The position numbers and the translations under genes were made by a program. From NCBI GenBank assembly GCA_026874595.1, contig CM049313.1:49275659-49339658 (forward strand): DNA of 64,000 nucleotides, in the 5' to 3' direction. The notes beneath the pieces are model-generated. The model saw nothing but the letters and a program-made list of their open reading frames with translations, was not told the DNA's origin and searched no databases. Position 1 is the stretch's first letter; each line of letters opens with the position of its first letter. Positions 1 to 12,055 of the stretch are shown one piece after another. Source of the stretch: Sipunculus nudus. Taxonomy: Eukaryota > Annelida > Sipuncula > Golfingiida > Sipunculidae.

Positions 1-122
1 TGGAATGAACGATTAATTTGCTGCAAATATTCTCTTTCACGGAGTAAGCCAATAGAATTTTTTTTTCACAAAATACAAAATTGCATAACAATTAGCATCT
101 AGTGAAAAGTGATTTGTTTAAA

Positions 123-1864
123 TGTTACGGTCCGGATAAAACACACTGATTTTATACAAGAAATATTTTATTTATTTACATAGTGCATATGAACAACGCA
201 AAGGGGTTTTCTTAAATGTATATATTTTAGCTTTTCTATGTCAATATATGATTATTAACTATAACAACACACATGACATAGCAATCTAAGACTACAAATC
301 TACAAATAGCACATTTATATAGAAGTGTACGTCTTAAAGTCCTAGAATTTAATGTGATAAACACTATACAATTGATTATCTCTTATATTTTACTACATGT
401 ATAAGTTCTTAATGGCATTTTTCGTCTGAAAATTCTCACTGACACATTTTACTGTCAAATAAGTTAAGATCGGAGACTTTCTGCGACTGGTCGCCGGTTG
501 TCAATCGGAAGCAGTCACTGACGATCGTTGACTGCGACAGGAAAAATCGCAGGAAAATCGCTAGTGGGCGGCAGGCTTACAGTTGTGTCAGCCAAATCAA
601 TGGCAGTTTGAGGAGATTTTGGATTTCGGACTCTCGTGAATTCTGCCCACGCTTTCGCGAGAGAAAGCCCTGCTAAATTTTGAAATTATCCTTAATAGAA
701 GACAAAAACCAACTAAGCTCTTCACTCTCATGGAATTGCTCGAGATGACTCGGTTAACTTTGGCAAGCGCCAAACTTCTCAACAATACCGAAAGCTTTCT
801 GCTAAATAACACAATTAAGTCGAATCGAAATAATAGAGGCTGTGAGGCTTTAAAGCATTTTATAAGCCTTTATTAACATGCGATGATCGGCCATATTTCG
901 GAAAGACGGAAGAGAGTTAACTGTTTATAAACATGTAATGATCGGCAAACCTCTAAAACCCGACATACGTAACTGATATTTACTTAACCACCACTGGTAG
1001 TAAAAAAAAAAAAAAAAAAAACATAAAAAAAACTTACATATCACCGCATATTTTATCATCTATTAGCACTATTTGCGGGCGAAATCAAAACATCTGTAAT
1101 AATGATACAGGGGCGCGGCAAATTAGGGTCTAAATTTGCAAATGATGGTAGATTTGCTTTCCTCTCGGAATATGATTGACTGTGTTGTGGACCCCTTTGT
1201 ATCGCACGAATTTCCTCTGCTGCATGGACGCCTCGGTGTTGTGGACCTCTGCAGCAGAACTCGCCCTATTGACAATCAACATGTTTTTGTCCCTGCAACG
1301 GGACCCGCTCTATTGTGGACTATTGTGGACTCTATTGTGGGTTTCGACCTCAGAACAATTCTATCTATTGATTACAGTCGCTGCCTCATTGAAATAAAAC
1401 CCCTTTGACGCATTTTACCGCTTTTCACGAATCCTATAAGAGGACTCGTCACCGCTCTTCAGCGAGGACTCGATTATGAACTTTTCATGTCAACTTGTCA
1501 ACCCCGGGGAAACGAAGCTTCTTTATTTGTGGGTCGTCCTCCCCCACAAGAAACCATGAATTTAATTGGTAAAGAGGAAGGATATTTCTGTGTTGTGTTA
1601 CTATGAACCAGAGCATCTTCCGTTGAACTTTCGGGACTTCAGTTAAGTATTTATTAGTTGCAGACATTACGAGATACGAGAGACTTTGTTTAATATTCGT
1701 TATGTTTAAATTCTATGACCATTTGTTATTGTAAATATTGTATATATTAATATAGCACCATTTTTGCACTTAAACTCTTGTTGTGTTAATAAAAGAATAT
1801 GTGTCTGAGGTTTTATGTTATGGTTCGGTCTGTCAGATTTGCCGTGTGAAAATGAACCGTAACA
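123..1864. mobile_element. Possible LTR/TIR element with TGTTACGG...CCGTAACA ends
   Basis: TGTTACGGTCC at 123 faces GAACCGTAACA ending at 1864. The right ~750 bp is LTR-like: a small inverted pair GGACTCGTC/GCGAGGACTC near 1443-1472, a start-like segment, and AATAAAAGAATATG before the end. An A20 run lies at 1002-1021. A second copy is not seen in the window and no target duplication is evident, so the boundaries rest only on the short inverted termini. Confidence 0.38.
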
Positions 1865-2788
1865 ACTGGAATAAAAAAATCAAGTCGAGGGTTTCTTGAT
1901 GTTATATGATCCTGAATCAATCCGACCACAGTCTCTATATTTTACTCAGTCATCACAATGTCAAATGTTATTGACGTTATTCGTGGCAGACGGACAGCCA
2001 CTACGGTGAGATAAAATTATAACAGCTTTTGAAATAGGCCCGTCTGAATTTTCTGACAAGTCCATTAGGTCTGGTTCAAAGAAAAGAGCTAACTCCAATT
2101 TAGACTCCAAATATAGAAACCAAAGCTTTCAATGTTTGCTCCCTCATTTATCGTCGAACTGACGAATATTTCCACAAGGTCAGTGTCTTCGGTAAAAGAT
2201 GGCATGTGGAAGGCATGTTGATGGGTTAACCCGTTAACTTAAATGGACAAGAATTCATCATTTAGACCAGTGACCATTAATCGAAAGAGCTCTCTGCTGA
2301 CACATTCAGATCTGTTCAATTCATTTAAAATTAACTAGCAGATCACCCGTTCTTGCATCTGGACACCTACACGCTGAGTTTGTAACGTCTGTGTTCGCCT
2401 GGGTTTAATTGGACAAATTTCGCTATGACTACGGTACAGTGGTGTATTTTCTGATAGATTGCGTCGCCGAAGACCCTTCAGGCGTCTCCAGACAAAGGTA
2501 ATGGACAGTTTTGAGGCGTGGCCGCAGAAAAGTTGCATGTCAAAGATTAAATACCACATAGTGCAAATAAGAGTGCTGATATACCTCCCAGTGGCGCTGG
2601 TATTATATCTTTCCCTTGGTAACAGTGCTTGTACTAAAACCAACAAGTTTAGATTTAGATTAAATATTGTGGAGGGATTTGGTAACACCAAAGGAACAAT
2701 CCTCCATTATATTTTACCTAAAGCAGATAACAGTATATTTGCATCTTAATGATTCTTTTCCAATGGGGTGCCCTTCATTAGTATATGG
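1865..2788. other. Unassigned spacer with overlapping short frames
   Basis: I see no recognisable gene. Open frames of 96-118 codons overlap on both strands at 2335-2749, with basic and hydrophobic stretches but no family resemblance. They look like chance frames in a slightly GC-richer patch. Confidence 0.4.
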
Positions 2789-3178
2789 TGTTACGGAACC
2801 TAATATAAACAGATCACGTAGTCGTAACGAGCATAAATTTTGTTATGGAGATAAAAAAAATCAGATTCTGCAACGCTAGGCAGCGTGAAATGTCTAAGGG
2901 AATGAATAAAGAAGTCAGTGGTTGTTTGTTAACAAATAATTATAATTTATTCTTAAAACAACCCTAACATTACAATACACTAAATCAATACAATAATAGA
3001 GTATAACAACAGTATAATAGTGAATCAATACAATAACACAGTATAATAAACAAAGTGTACAGTACGTGGATACCTCCACTGTCACAGCGATAAGTCCTTA
3101 CAGAATCTGTTTTTTTTTTATTTACAAAATTTGTGTTCATAACGCATACGTGATCTGTTGATATTAGGTTCCGTAACA
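2789..3178. mobile_element. TGTTAC-family foldback, two 3' ends facing outward
   Basis: The left end TGTTACGGAACCTAATA is the reverse complement of the right end GATATTAGGTTCCGTAACA. The left part (2789-about 3105) is the inverted last ~300 bp of the family, including TTTATTCTTAAAACAACC and the region matching the GTGGTATCC block. The right part (about 3106-3178) is the direct last ~75 bp. It is therefore the mirror arrangement of 41261-41788. Confidence 0.72.
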
Positions 3179-4424
3179 ACATAAACACTTACAAATACAC
3201 ATTAACATTAAAAATTATACAATAATTTTCAGCTTCCTTTTTACTAAGTTTATCTTATGGATACTCTAATTTTAAAAAAGATTCAGTAAATATTCTTCAA
3301 AGAATCATTTATTCTTCAAATATACACGGTATTGGTACCGACTTAATATGATGTTTTTAACTTGTCATATTTTCATGTCATTTTCTATTTTAATATTAAA
3401 TGTGGCTTTAATAAGACACTGAATCCCCCTTTCGTTGGCTTTTCATTAGATCATCGAGAAATCTATAAATACTTTACAGGCCACCTGTATGTTGAACTGA
3501 CTGAACCATGTTGATTTAATTCCAACAATAAATCTCTTCACAGGGGTTTTGTGAGATCACAGTTCCAGAAAAATGCAATAGTATTTCTTCACTAGATGTG
3601 CAGAAGGTACACTTTTATAATCCTTAACAGAAATTCTGTGTATCTCTGCCGTGGATGATTCTAAACTGAAAAATGCAGGTAAAAACAGGGAGAAAGTAAA
3701 TGTATCAAGTTAATGAAGTACTCTTAAAACAGGAGCAACTATAGTAATATTTCTAAGCAGGTGGCAGCACTAAATGTGGCTGCTATTACCTGCAAATAGT
3801 GATATATAAATATATCATCACATACAGCCATTTATGCCAATGCTGTACGTGCACTGTACTTAAGGACAAGTGAAGGCTGCTCTTCAGAAGTACAAGTACA
3901 AGAATTTAATTATTCGGTCAATAAACCAGATTAATAACATAAACAAAAGCAAATAAATATATATTAAACTGTCTAAATGTCTTTGCTTTTCAACGTTTTT
4001 TGGTTACTTGGCTTACCTAAACTTTACTAATATATAAGATATGGCAGAACGTTAGAATACATTATTAAGATTATCTGATTCAAGGAAAGGATATATGACA
4101 TGCGTTGCCAAATATGTGGCTTAGAAAACATTGGCTTTTAGTATTAGTGAAAATTTATTTAAGTTAAAGAACTTAATAAAGTTATAAATACAGAAATTAA
4201 TCATTTCTATTTACATGCTCATATGTCATGATTCTAATGTCCTCATTAGAAATTAGAAGAAGAAATTCGTACTTCATGTACTTTTTTTAAAATTTTTTTG
4301 GTGGAGGTAACCGCCTCCATTTTTTAATGCTCACTTATCTAATTCTTAAACTAAGTATGTACATCTGCAGAGTTTCCATTTCGGTTCGGGACTACTTGAC
4401 AGGGCGGTAGCACTCGCTTCCTAT
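3179..4424. other. AT-rich spacer, nothing recognised
   Basis: No long frame, tandem repeat or TIR is visible here. A GGTGGAGGTAACCGCCTCC hairpin at 4300-4318 is the only local structure. Confidence 0.5.
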
Positions 4425-4712
4425 CATTTTTATTTTGTATCCTGGTATCACCCAGGCCCGGTGTCTACCGCACCTGCGGGTCCTGGGTGTGTAATCATCC
4501 CCATTGCTAGGTCAAAACACCGAGGAACCCCCCAAAGACGCACTCGTATGTGAATGATACACGGCTCTGTGGCACAGCCTTCCCATTAAGCCTGCAGAGC
4601 GCTCACCCTTGGTGGAGGCCGACCGCGAAAAACCTCACCGCCTCGGCTGAGATTCGAACTCACGATCTCCCGGTTTTGAGACCTGCGCTCTACCCCTGAG
4701 CCACAGAAGCCG
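4425..4712 (-). mobile_element. tRNA-headed SINE
   Basis: On the minus strand the head reads TGGCTCAGGGGTAGAGCG (A box) followed about 30 bases later by GAGTTCGAATCTC (B box), at about 4650-4705. These are RNA polymerase III promoter boxes. The stems do not pair well enough for a working tRNA. A GC-rich body follows (GGTCGGCCTCCACC, then CTGGGTGATACCAGG) and an A-rich end near 4425. It is non-coding and would depend on a LINE for mobility. Confidence 0.75.
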
Positions 4713-4929
4713 GTACTACATGTACTTCACTCAAACCTGGGTCTTGGCATTGAAAGTTTTTATACCCTGACCATATACAAAAAAATAAATAAATATATGT
4801 AACCAGCATTTCTACAAGAGGAATTAAATTTGGTTATCAGTTCGGCCCATTCAGCATTCACCTGCGCCTTTGATCAAAGAGTGCTTTACGACCCTAGACC
4901 GCGTTTGTCACCCTAATAGAAATAGCTAT

Positions 4930-5610
4930 CCAAAAGGAAATGTTTTAATGAATAACAATTTACACATAAACCAAATATATTCCACTTGATATTTATTTCT
5001 GCATTTGTTCTGGTAAAATTTAATTAACTAGGAGCGATTGCTTAGCTTGTTAATTACCCCTGAGCTTGTGTTAACTTTTTTATGGATTTAAATACATGAA
5101 ATTTCTTTGATACCTGTTTAAATTTCAATTAAAATGTTAATTTTCAGGATAATCATAACTTTATACTTAATCTCATATTTTACAAAGCTATTTGGATAAT
5201 CATATTATGTTGTATCTGAGCAAACATGTGCAAATCGACGTTTTAATCAACTGTCCAAAGGGATTATTTTTATAGAATTAACAATTTACATGCCAACTAA
5301 ACATATTCCACTTGATATTTATTTCTGCTTTGATCTGGTAAAATTGAATTAACTGGGAGCGAATACTAAGCTATTCAGTTTTCCCTGACCTAATGGTAAA
5401 CTTGCTAATGATTTCAATTAGTTTCTTTGGTACCAATTTAAATTTTAACTTAAATTTGTATTCATTATTCAACTTGCCTACTGTATATTTTATTTTCATA
5501 TTCAAGATCAATAAAAATATATATCTAATTTCATATTTAACAAAGTGATTTGGATAATCATATTATGCTCTATCTGAGTAAACACGTGAATATCGAAGTT
5601 TTAATAAACT
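4930..5610 (+). repeat. Diverged tandem duplication, ~335-bp unit, two copies
   Basis: Copy 1 (about 4930-5260) and copy 2 (about 5262-5610) share ordered blocks: TATTCCACTTGATATTTATT, TCTGGTAAAATT-AATTAAC, GGAGCGA, TTTGGATAATCATATTATG, and TATCTGAG-AAACA-GTG followed by ATCGA-GTTTTAAT. There is no coding capacity. The age looks considerable. Confidence 0.72.
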
Positions 5611-5962
5611 CCGCCGTCATTCACCAACGAACTGATTATTTATCAGCAAATTAATCATAATCCTTTCTTTGTTTGATAACACAAATGAATTGCACTTAAA
5701 TGTACTGCAATTAATCAAGATTAAGACGGAAAGAATAAGTGCCATCGCGCGAGTTCTTTATTTAATTCCTCAAATCGCATCTTGAGAGTTCATGACAATG
5801 GGCACTAGAGTAATTGGATGGAAACGACATTGTCTAGCAGTGATTAATTACAGAAGTCTGATCACTCCCATGTTGGAAAGTATAACGAACTTACACATTT
5901 CACAATCCAGTTTTTATCATGATAGGAAAAAAAAATAATGCTTTTGTTGCTCACGTCAAGGT
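5611..5962. other. AT-rich spacer, nothing recognised
   Basis: No gene-like frame or repeat is seen between the tandem duplication and the (AT)n tract. Confidence 0.5.
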
Positions 5963-5983
5963 TATATATATATATATATATAT

Positions 5984-6029
<46 letters not shown>
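5963..6029. repeat. (AT)n microsatellite
   Basis: About 67 bases of alternating AT with one ATGGAT interruption, directly abutting the TGTTAC-family element. It creates spurious tyrosine/isoleucine-rich frames. Confidence 0.95.
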
Positions 6030-6033
<4 letters not shown>

Positions 6034-6600
6034 ACAGATGTCTCTTTTATTTGTGCAGCAGTCTTACATGTGGCTGTGTTGCGCTAGCATTGCTCGTTGC
6101 CATGGGAAGCGCGAGCTGGCCCGGCCCAGGTGTGGGATCTGACGTGTAGAAACACAGCGGTAATGCTAACCTGGAACATTCTGGGCTGTTTCGCTATATG
6201 AGCACGTGTCTTGTAATGTTCTTAGGGCGTGTGTATTATGTATTGTTGGGTTCTTTAGATTGTTCGTGAAATGGAAGTTTCTAGAATTTTTTTATGAAAA
6301 TTTATAAATAGCGGATGTGTTTTAGAGCCAAGAAAGGGAGCAGAGAGAAATATTCTATCGGACACGAAAGAGTGTGAGTCAGTTAGTGGGCCTTTCCGAT
6401 AACTGAGCAATTATAGATCTTCTTCGAAATGTGTTGTCTTCAGTTTGTCTTTGGGATTCCTGCCAGAACTTTCACTTTTGGATTACAGCAGATTGATCTC
6501 GTGATTGAATTATTATTATTCTCTGAGAAGATTTATGTGAACTGTTCATCTGGATTATTCATATATATATATATATAACGTTTTTCAGAAGTGGTTTCTT
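6030..6600 (+). mobile_element. TGTTAC-family LTR-like element, 5' part
   Basis: It starts TGTTACAGATGTCTC exactly at the edge of an (AT)n tract. It follows the other copies through AACACAGCGG, the block around GGGTTCTTTAGATTG, a TATA-like TTATAAATAGCGG, GAGAGAAATATTC and GTGAGTCAGTTAGTGG up to about 6580. Similarity then fades and the GGTTCCGTAACA right end is absent. Insertion into the dinucleotide tract hides any target duplication. Confidence 0.62.
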
Positions 6601-7006
6601 GCTGCACTTAACCTTAAGATCAGTTGGTTACAGTCGCTGATTAGTGCAGATTATCTTTACCTTAGAATTCACACAGTACAGCTCTATATGTTTTGTAAAA
6701 TTATTATTTATATTAATGAATATACTTATGCAGCTGGAGAAGTAGCGAGAGCAGAACCAACCCTTTTACCTCCTGGTACTTTACAGATCGAATGTCTTTC
6801 GGTTCTCCCCAAATTAGAAACATCATGCCTTGACTTTTTCATGAAACAGGAGCTTGACACTAGGCTATGTTATCGCTCCTTCAATCTTTGGCAGCGTCTT
6901 CCTTTGATGTTTTTTGATCTTGCAATGGTGGTGTCTAGCTTCTTTCAAGACTTGATGAAACTTTCAACCTTGCTCGAAAGGCCAAAGTGCAGAAGGTGCT
7001 GGCCTC
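6601..7006 (+). other. Unidentified open stretch
   Basis: An open frame runs from 6688 past 7006, but its second half is the hexamer repeat described next. The first ~105 codons show leucine- and cysteine-containing sequence without family resemblance. I see no start context or splice sites that argue for a gene. Confidence 0.25.
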
Positions 7007-7525
7007 CAGTGATGTTATCAAATCTACACGATCCGAGTCCGAATGCAAGTCCGGGTCCAGACCACTCGAATCCAGGTCCAAGTCCCAGTCCTTGGGTTTC
7101 AAGTCTAAATCCACCTTCGATTCCAAGTAATTTGGAACTTTGGAACTCGAGTCCAAGTCCTAGTCCGATCGAGTCCAATACAAACCTTATTAAAAAAATA
7201 AATTTAAAAGATTGTTTGAGATAATCATACATATTTAATGTTAGTTCACAAGTGCTCTTTACTTTAATGATTTATTACGTTAACTCTGTGATGCAGAGCT
7301 AAAACTTGGTATACGTATAGTCTTTTTCTTTGTTTTCTCCCGTTGGTAGTTCAACCATGTGAACATATTTTATACAATTCGTGACAGAGTTTATTTTTCG
7401 TCTGGACTCGAGATGGACTCTGCCTGATTTCTCGAGTCCTTACCTCCCGGTCCGAGTACAAGTCTGAGTCCAGGACCCTCGGGTCTTTAAAAGGTCAGAG
7501 TCCGGACTCGAGTCCTACATCACTG
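7007..7525. mobile_element. Hexamer-rich element with CAGTGATGT...ACATCACTG ends
   Basis: CAGTGATGT at 7007 is mirrored by ACATCACTG at 7517-7525. Both flanks inside are built from degenerate six-base units of the type AGTCCA or GGACTCGAGTCC (7025-7170 and 7405-7515). A nine-base inverted terminus starting CAG suggests a hAT-type non-autonomous element, but no matching 8-bp target duplication is present. The repeats create serine/proline-rich frames that are not genes. Confidence 0.45.
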
Positions 7526-7539
7526 ATAGCAACTCACAC

Positions 7540-7815
7540 TCAGGAAGTCCTTTTTGTGACTCTTTGACTACTTTGCTCATGTTTGCAGCAACGTTTGCTT
7601 GAGCAGCAGTCTCAAGGAGACCACCATACTGGACTACGATGTCAGCAGCAATTCCAACATCCGTATCGATGACGTCACCCTGGAAGTCGTGGAAGAGTTC
7701 ACCTTCCTGGACTCAACCATCTCCAAAATACTGTCACTTTATTATCGCTTGTACAAGCGAATCGTCAAGGCTGCAAAAAATATAGCACTTTTGAACAATA
7801 AAGTCTGCTCGTAAG
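7540..7815 (+). pseudogene. Fragment of LINE reverse transcriptase C-terminal region
   Basis: The translated stretch includes IRIDDVTLEVVEEFTFLDST, SLYYRLYKRIVKAAKN and LNNKV. That order resembles the post-catalytic LE-V--F-YLGS-IS ... RI-KA segment of non-LTR reverse transcriptases, with the usual YLGS changed to FLDS. About 70 codons survive and no upstream catalytic motifs are seen. It comes from a different LINE lineage than the copy at 47400-50990. Confidence 0.62.
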
Positions 7816-8307
7816 CTAAATTGCCTGGTGTAGGTTCCGTTCAATATAAAGTAGCCCGACTATAATGCACACAGGAAAGAAGAAAGACCACACATTTGAC
7901 ACAAAAAGACAAGTGACATATCAGAATATATAGATGCTCTGAATGATAGAGGTGTCACCAAAGGCTCTGTCAATAAATGTCCATGTTGTAAGAATTTTGA
8001 AGTCTGGAAGGGCTTGGACTGTTATTTGAAAACCGTGTGCACTTGGCCAGTTGGATCCGCCTCTCGCATAGCGCCTACTGATTGTAACGTTCCTGGAGGA
8101 GGAGACTGGAAAGTATTTTGCCCTGAAGACCAGGCAGAGAAAAAAGGTAGCCAATAGCGGAGAAGACAGGACTGCTTTGCTTTAAGGCTGAACTGGTCTG
8201 GATAGCCCTATCTAAACGTTTCAAGGCGTATGCTAAACAAATGCATTGTATGTCTTAAGTTTCAACCTACAACCCCTTTTAGCTCAGCTGACCATTGGTC
8301 ATCTGTA
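7816..8307. other. Spacer, possible LINE 3' remnant
   Basis: No coherent frame is visible. It may be decayed sequence of the RT fragment upstream. A tRNA-like TTAGCTCAGCTGACC appears at about 8278-8292 but lacks a B box. Confidence 0.3.
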
Positions 8308-9105
8308 GAGCTTGGAATCGCCTATAGATTTCGTATTACAATGTATTGCGATATGTGGTAGCGTATTGCGATGCGTGTTGCGATATTTGCATTTTGAAAA
8401 TTTACAGGAAATAAGTATTTTTATTATAAATAAATCATTTATATAATAATAATAATTAATTCCTTATCATTTTAAATATGATGACACATAAAGGTTTATT
8501 CAGTAGTTGTGCTGACAGTACTCAAAAGAAACAACATTTAAAATAAACGTTTTCATGTGAGAATAACTTGGCAATTAGATAAATCTGGACAGTGGTTCAG
8601 CACAAAGAATTACAGATGGTGTGCACATTCACAGTCATGAACCACAACGCAAGGCAGCCGATCTTAAACAATCAATTGACACTCGACCTTCCTGCAGTTA
8701 TCGAAACGGAAAGATATGAGGAGAGAATATATATGAATGATTAATCATTAAGACTGTATTCTGCACTTCTTAACTGTATGGAATTGTTTTACTAATAAGT
8801 CATCTGGCAGATATGCACATTTCCTGTGACGGACCTTTGATCTTTGGTATGTCAGGCCTACTTAAACATTTCAAACTTAAACGATACGGTAGCGGCTTTC
8901 ACTCTACGTCATTCATACCGACTAAATATCTAAATTTGTACCAGAAACATTATTTTTACTCCCCCCCCCAAAAAAAAAAAAAAAAGTTTAATGCACTTTT
9001 AACAAAATATCGGGAAATATCGTTATTTGAAAATTGTATGGGAATACGCAATATGCGAATCATTGTATCGCGACATACCGATATTTCGATAATATCGGCA
9101 CCCCT
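8308..9105. mobile_element. Possible MITE with CGATAT-rich inverted ends
   Basis: The left side (8308-8400) has repeated ATTGCGATA motifs. The inverted right side (about 9000-9105) has GATATTATCGAAATATCGG and CGCGATACAATG. The arms resemble each other only loosely. The interior is AT-rich and holds C8 and A15 runs near 8961-8985. It is a weak candidate for a decayed non-autonomous DNA transposon. Confidence 0.35.
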
Positions 9106-10879
9106 CGTCAACTGAGCTATAGCGATCACCCTTTGCCCGTCGGATCATCGTCCGCTAACAGGGCACAAATCGTAACCGTTTGATCTTCAGACATTATGAC
9201 TTGACATCAAGGTAGGTCTTTGGCAAATCATCTTGATTACAAATATTTTTATGACTGTGACATTTATTCTGTTCCGTGCATTTTTTGTGTGTTTTTAGAA
9301 ATTGAAAAAAATTGTTATGGACAGGTAAACCAAATTTTGCATTAAACCCAAAATATGAAACCTAAAATATCTAACCTTGTTACCATATACATAATTAAGA
9401 AAATCGGCCGAGCCAGTTATTCTGAAATGTTGCGGACACAATTGCGTATTATTCTTTGATTTTAAATGAACCTGCCGTACCAGGCGCGGATCAAGGATAT
9501 TTTGCAGGGAGAGGTCAACGGGTGTCATGCATAAAAATTTATATAAAAAGGACGTAGGCTAAGATGTTACTATTGTCTGAAATGTTTGGCACTTTTGGCT
9601 TGAGGTCCTCTTCCTGAATAAACTTTTTCTGTTCCGTTAGAGCCGGTGGCCCTATCATTATCAGAATAAAGTTTCTTTCTTCTTTAGACATCCTAGTGTT
9701 GCTGTAACTTGCTGTTGTTCAGCATTTGAACCATTTTCCACTGCTGTTTTGCATGACATGGATGCTGTTTCTTTACAATTCGGTCTGCCATGGTGAAATT
9801 CGTTTCTTTGAGAGGGCATTTGTAATCACGCTAAACGTGTCTTTGACTACAGTTCATTGTCTGGGAGCAGGCATTTCAAACATGCAAAGCTAAGGTATAC
9901 ATTTCTGAGGGAATAATATTATTCTAACTACATTCATATTTAGTAAAATGAGACTTTTTGAATATTTGAATCAAGCCCATCCCTTTGACTCTCATCAAAT
10001 TTCACAATGCATCAAACAAATGATGGAACCACGTTCGCGGGAGAGTGGTCGCTTATCAGGATGACACCTGGCAGTAGAAGCAAACCATGTTTCCTGTTGA
10101 GATACTTAGGTAACTATGATCAAACCGTAATTACAGTTCGACCTTGTTGGGTGAACAGACTTGAAATTGAGATTAACCTACTCACCTGTACATTATCCTT
10201 ATTGAGGAAAAACTGTAGGATATTGATACACTTTTGATCAAATTTGTAAGATTGCGTTAAGAAACGATATTTAACGTCATTGGCAGGCAACTTTTGCAGT
10301 GAGAAAGGGTTATGGGGCATTCTGCTTAAATGCATCGCAAAGCTTAAGCCCCATTCGCATGCAGACATTTACTCATGTAATGATTTTTGAATATGGAGTA
10401 AATCAGTAAATCACATGTCATTTATGACATTTACACAAACCCTATGAAGTAAGAAAGTCAAGAGGGGCCCAAGGACCAAAAGCTCACATGTGGTATTTTC
10501 TGTAATCAGAGCGGCGCCTCTGGCACAGGGCCAAGAATCAGACTAACGAGAGCGGGTGGTTCGGAGTGATCAGACCACTAATAGCGGATGTCGCATAGTT
10601 AAAATGTCGAGCTGATGCACAATACGATACCACGCTCTCATAAATTATATTTATTTATTTACACGAGTGCCCTCTTTGGCCAGCGGGTATCCCCCATGCA
10701 TAAATTCTGTCTACCCTCCTGAAGACACTCTTCCTAGAAGCTCTTATCACAGATTCTTGCAATACGGGGACAGGTAGCGTCTACGAGGAGAATGCAGGAT
10801 ACTGAATTTGAATTTTAGCATATAAATCATAAAGAGACCGCAATCGCTGCCTAAGCAGTTATAAAGTGGGGACACTTAT
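9106..10879. other. Spacer, nothing recognised
   Basis: Only short overlapping frames without family resemblance are present. No tandem repeat or inverted termini were found. Confidence 0.45.
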
Positions 10880-11080
10880 TGTTACAGAACCTAATAACAA
10901 CAAATTCATTTTGTGGGTGATTTCATCATTTTATTCTACGAATTTTGTTTCACTTAAATTTTCTTGCTGTCCCCGATTCGGTCTGTCTGTCTATCAGCGG
11001 ACAGCGGTACAAACGTCTCAGGTATACGAAATAAATATAGGATTTACCGTGTGTGTAACCGTTCGAACATTTTAACGGGG
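10880..11080 (-). mobile_element. TGTTAC-family right-end fragment
   Basis: TGTTACAGAACCTAATAACA matches the inverted right terminus of the family over about 20 bases and then diverges. The partner end was not found downstream. It may be a related subfamily or a decayed copy. The right boundary is arbitrary. Confidence 0.35.
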
Positions 11081-11546
11081 ATAATGGCAACATGCTATCT
11101 ACTCCAATTAGGACTAAAAAGAAATATGGTACTGGTTGAGTAAACAGGAAATAAATTATTACAGAATTGGATATGGCGTCAGGAAAATGAGTATGGAAGA
11201 AAAAAAAAAAGAGAAAATAACAGAAAAAATAACTAATATTACATAGAGCAATTACTTTGCCACCTATCATATGACAAATATGCTGGAGCATCTGCACACG
11301 CTGGCATATCACGATTTGTGGATGAATAACAAGTCAACAACCTAAAAAGTACATCAGTTATTTTTAGTACTTTTAAAAGAATTCATTCTTCAACAGGATG
11401 GCACAATAACTGTCCATATTCAACCTGACAAGAATTGGTTATGACTTGCTCCTTCATTTGTATATTAATTTGTTTATTATCATCTATTATTTATGTATGC
11501 AGAGTCAGTCCATGCTGAACTGAAGTACTTTCATAGATGTACATAG

Positions 11547-12055
11547 TGGCGTCAATTCATCTTAAAGTGTTGGGCGGGGGGGGGGGGGGGGGGGTGACTC
11601 GCAGACATGCGGGATGGGAGGTTGGGGTGTGGGGGGTGGGGTGGGGTGCGGAGGGGTTTGGGGGATGGGGCGCGGGGAACAGAAGGGGTAATCATAGTTT
11701 GGATAATCTTTTATAACAATATATACATTTTACTGTCTGTGTAATACATTTCACACATTTACAGTTAAGTATGAGATTTTGAAAGATATAAGGTATTTTG
11801 TTTCCAGTATAGGTTAATTAAAGATTATTCTACACCTGGTTCTTATATTATTTCATAATATTTCATAATAAACTTATTAATATACATAAAACAAAACATA
11901 AAAAATGAAACCAAAGTCAATATTTCTATTTGTAATATATTTCATCAAGTATATAAATAATATTCTCAGAATAGCAGGAGGATGATTACATTGACCATCC
12001 CCATTTCCTAAAAAATGGAGGGGGGGGGGACCCCTATATGGACGCCTCTTGATGT
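11547..12055. mobile_element. Possible element bordered by G-runs
   Basis: The left edge GTGGCGTCAATTC leads into a 19-G run (11576-11594) and a 100-bp G/T-rich patch. The right edge has GGAGGGGGGGGGACCCC, then TATGGACGCCTCTTGATGTAC, whose inverse begins with the related GAGGCGTCCAT. Many invertebrate repeats have GTGGCGT...GGGG borders, so this pair may mark one element. The interior is AT-rich and non-coding. Confidence 0.35.
11576..11594. repeat. Poly-G run, 19 bases
   Basis: An uninterrupted G run followed by GTGGGG-type repeats to about 11680. It could form a quadruplex on this strand. Confidence 0.9.

Noticed and set aside
4640-4712. Functional tRNA gene on the minus strand
   Set aside because: A and B boxes are present but the anticodon and T stems mispair and a SINE body follows, so it is a SINE head.
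5919-6149. Tyr/Ile-repeat protein
   Set aside because: Produced by the (AT)n tract and the start of the LTR-like element.
6688-7224. 178-codon plus-strand frame as a protein
   Set aside because: The last third is the AGTCCA hexamer array and the rest has no resemblance or splice support.
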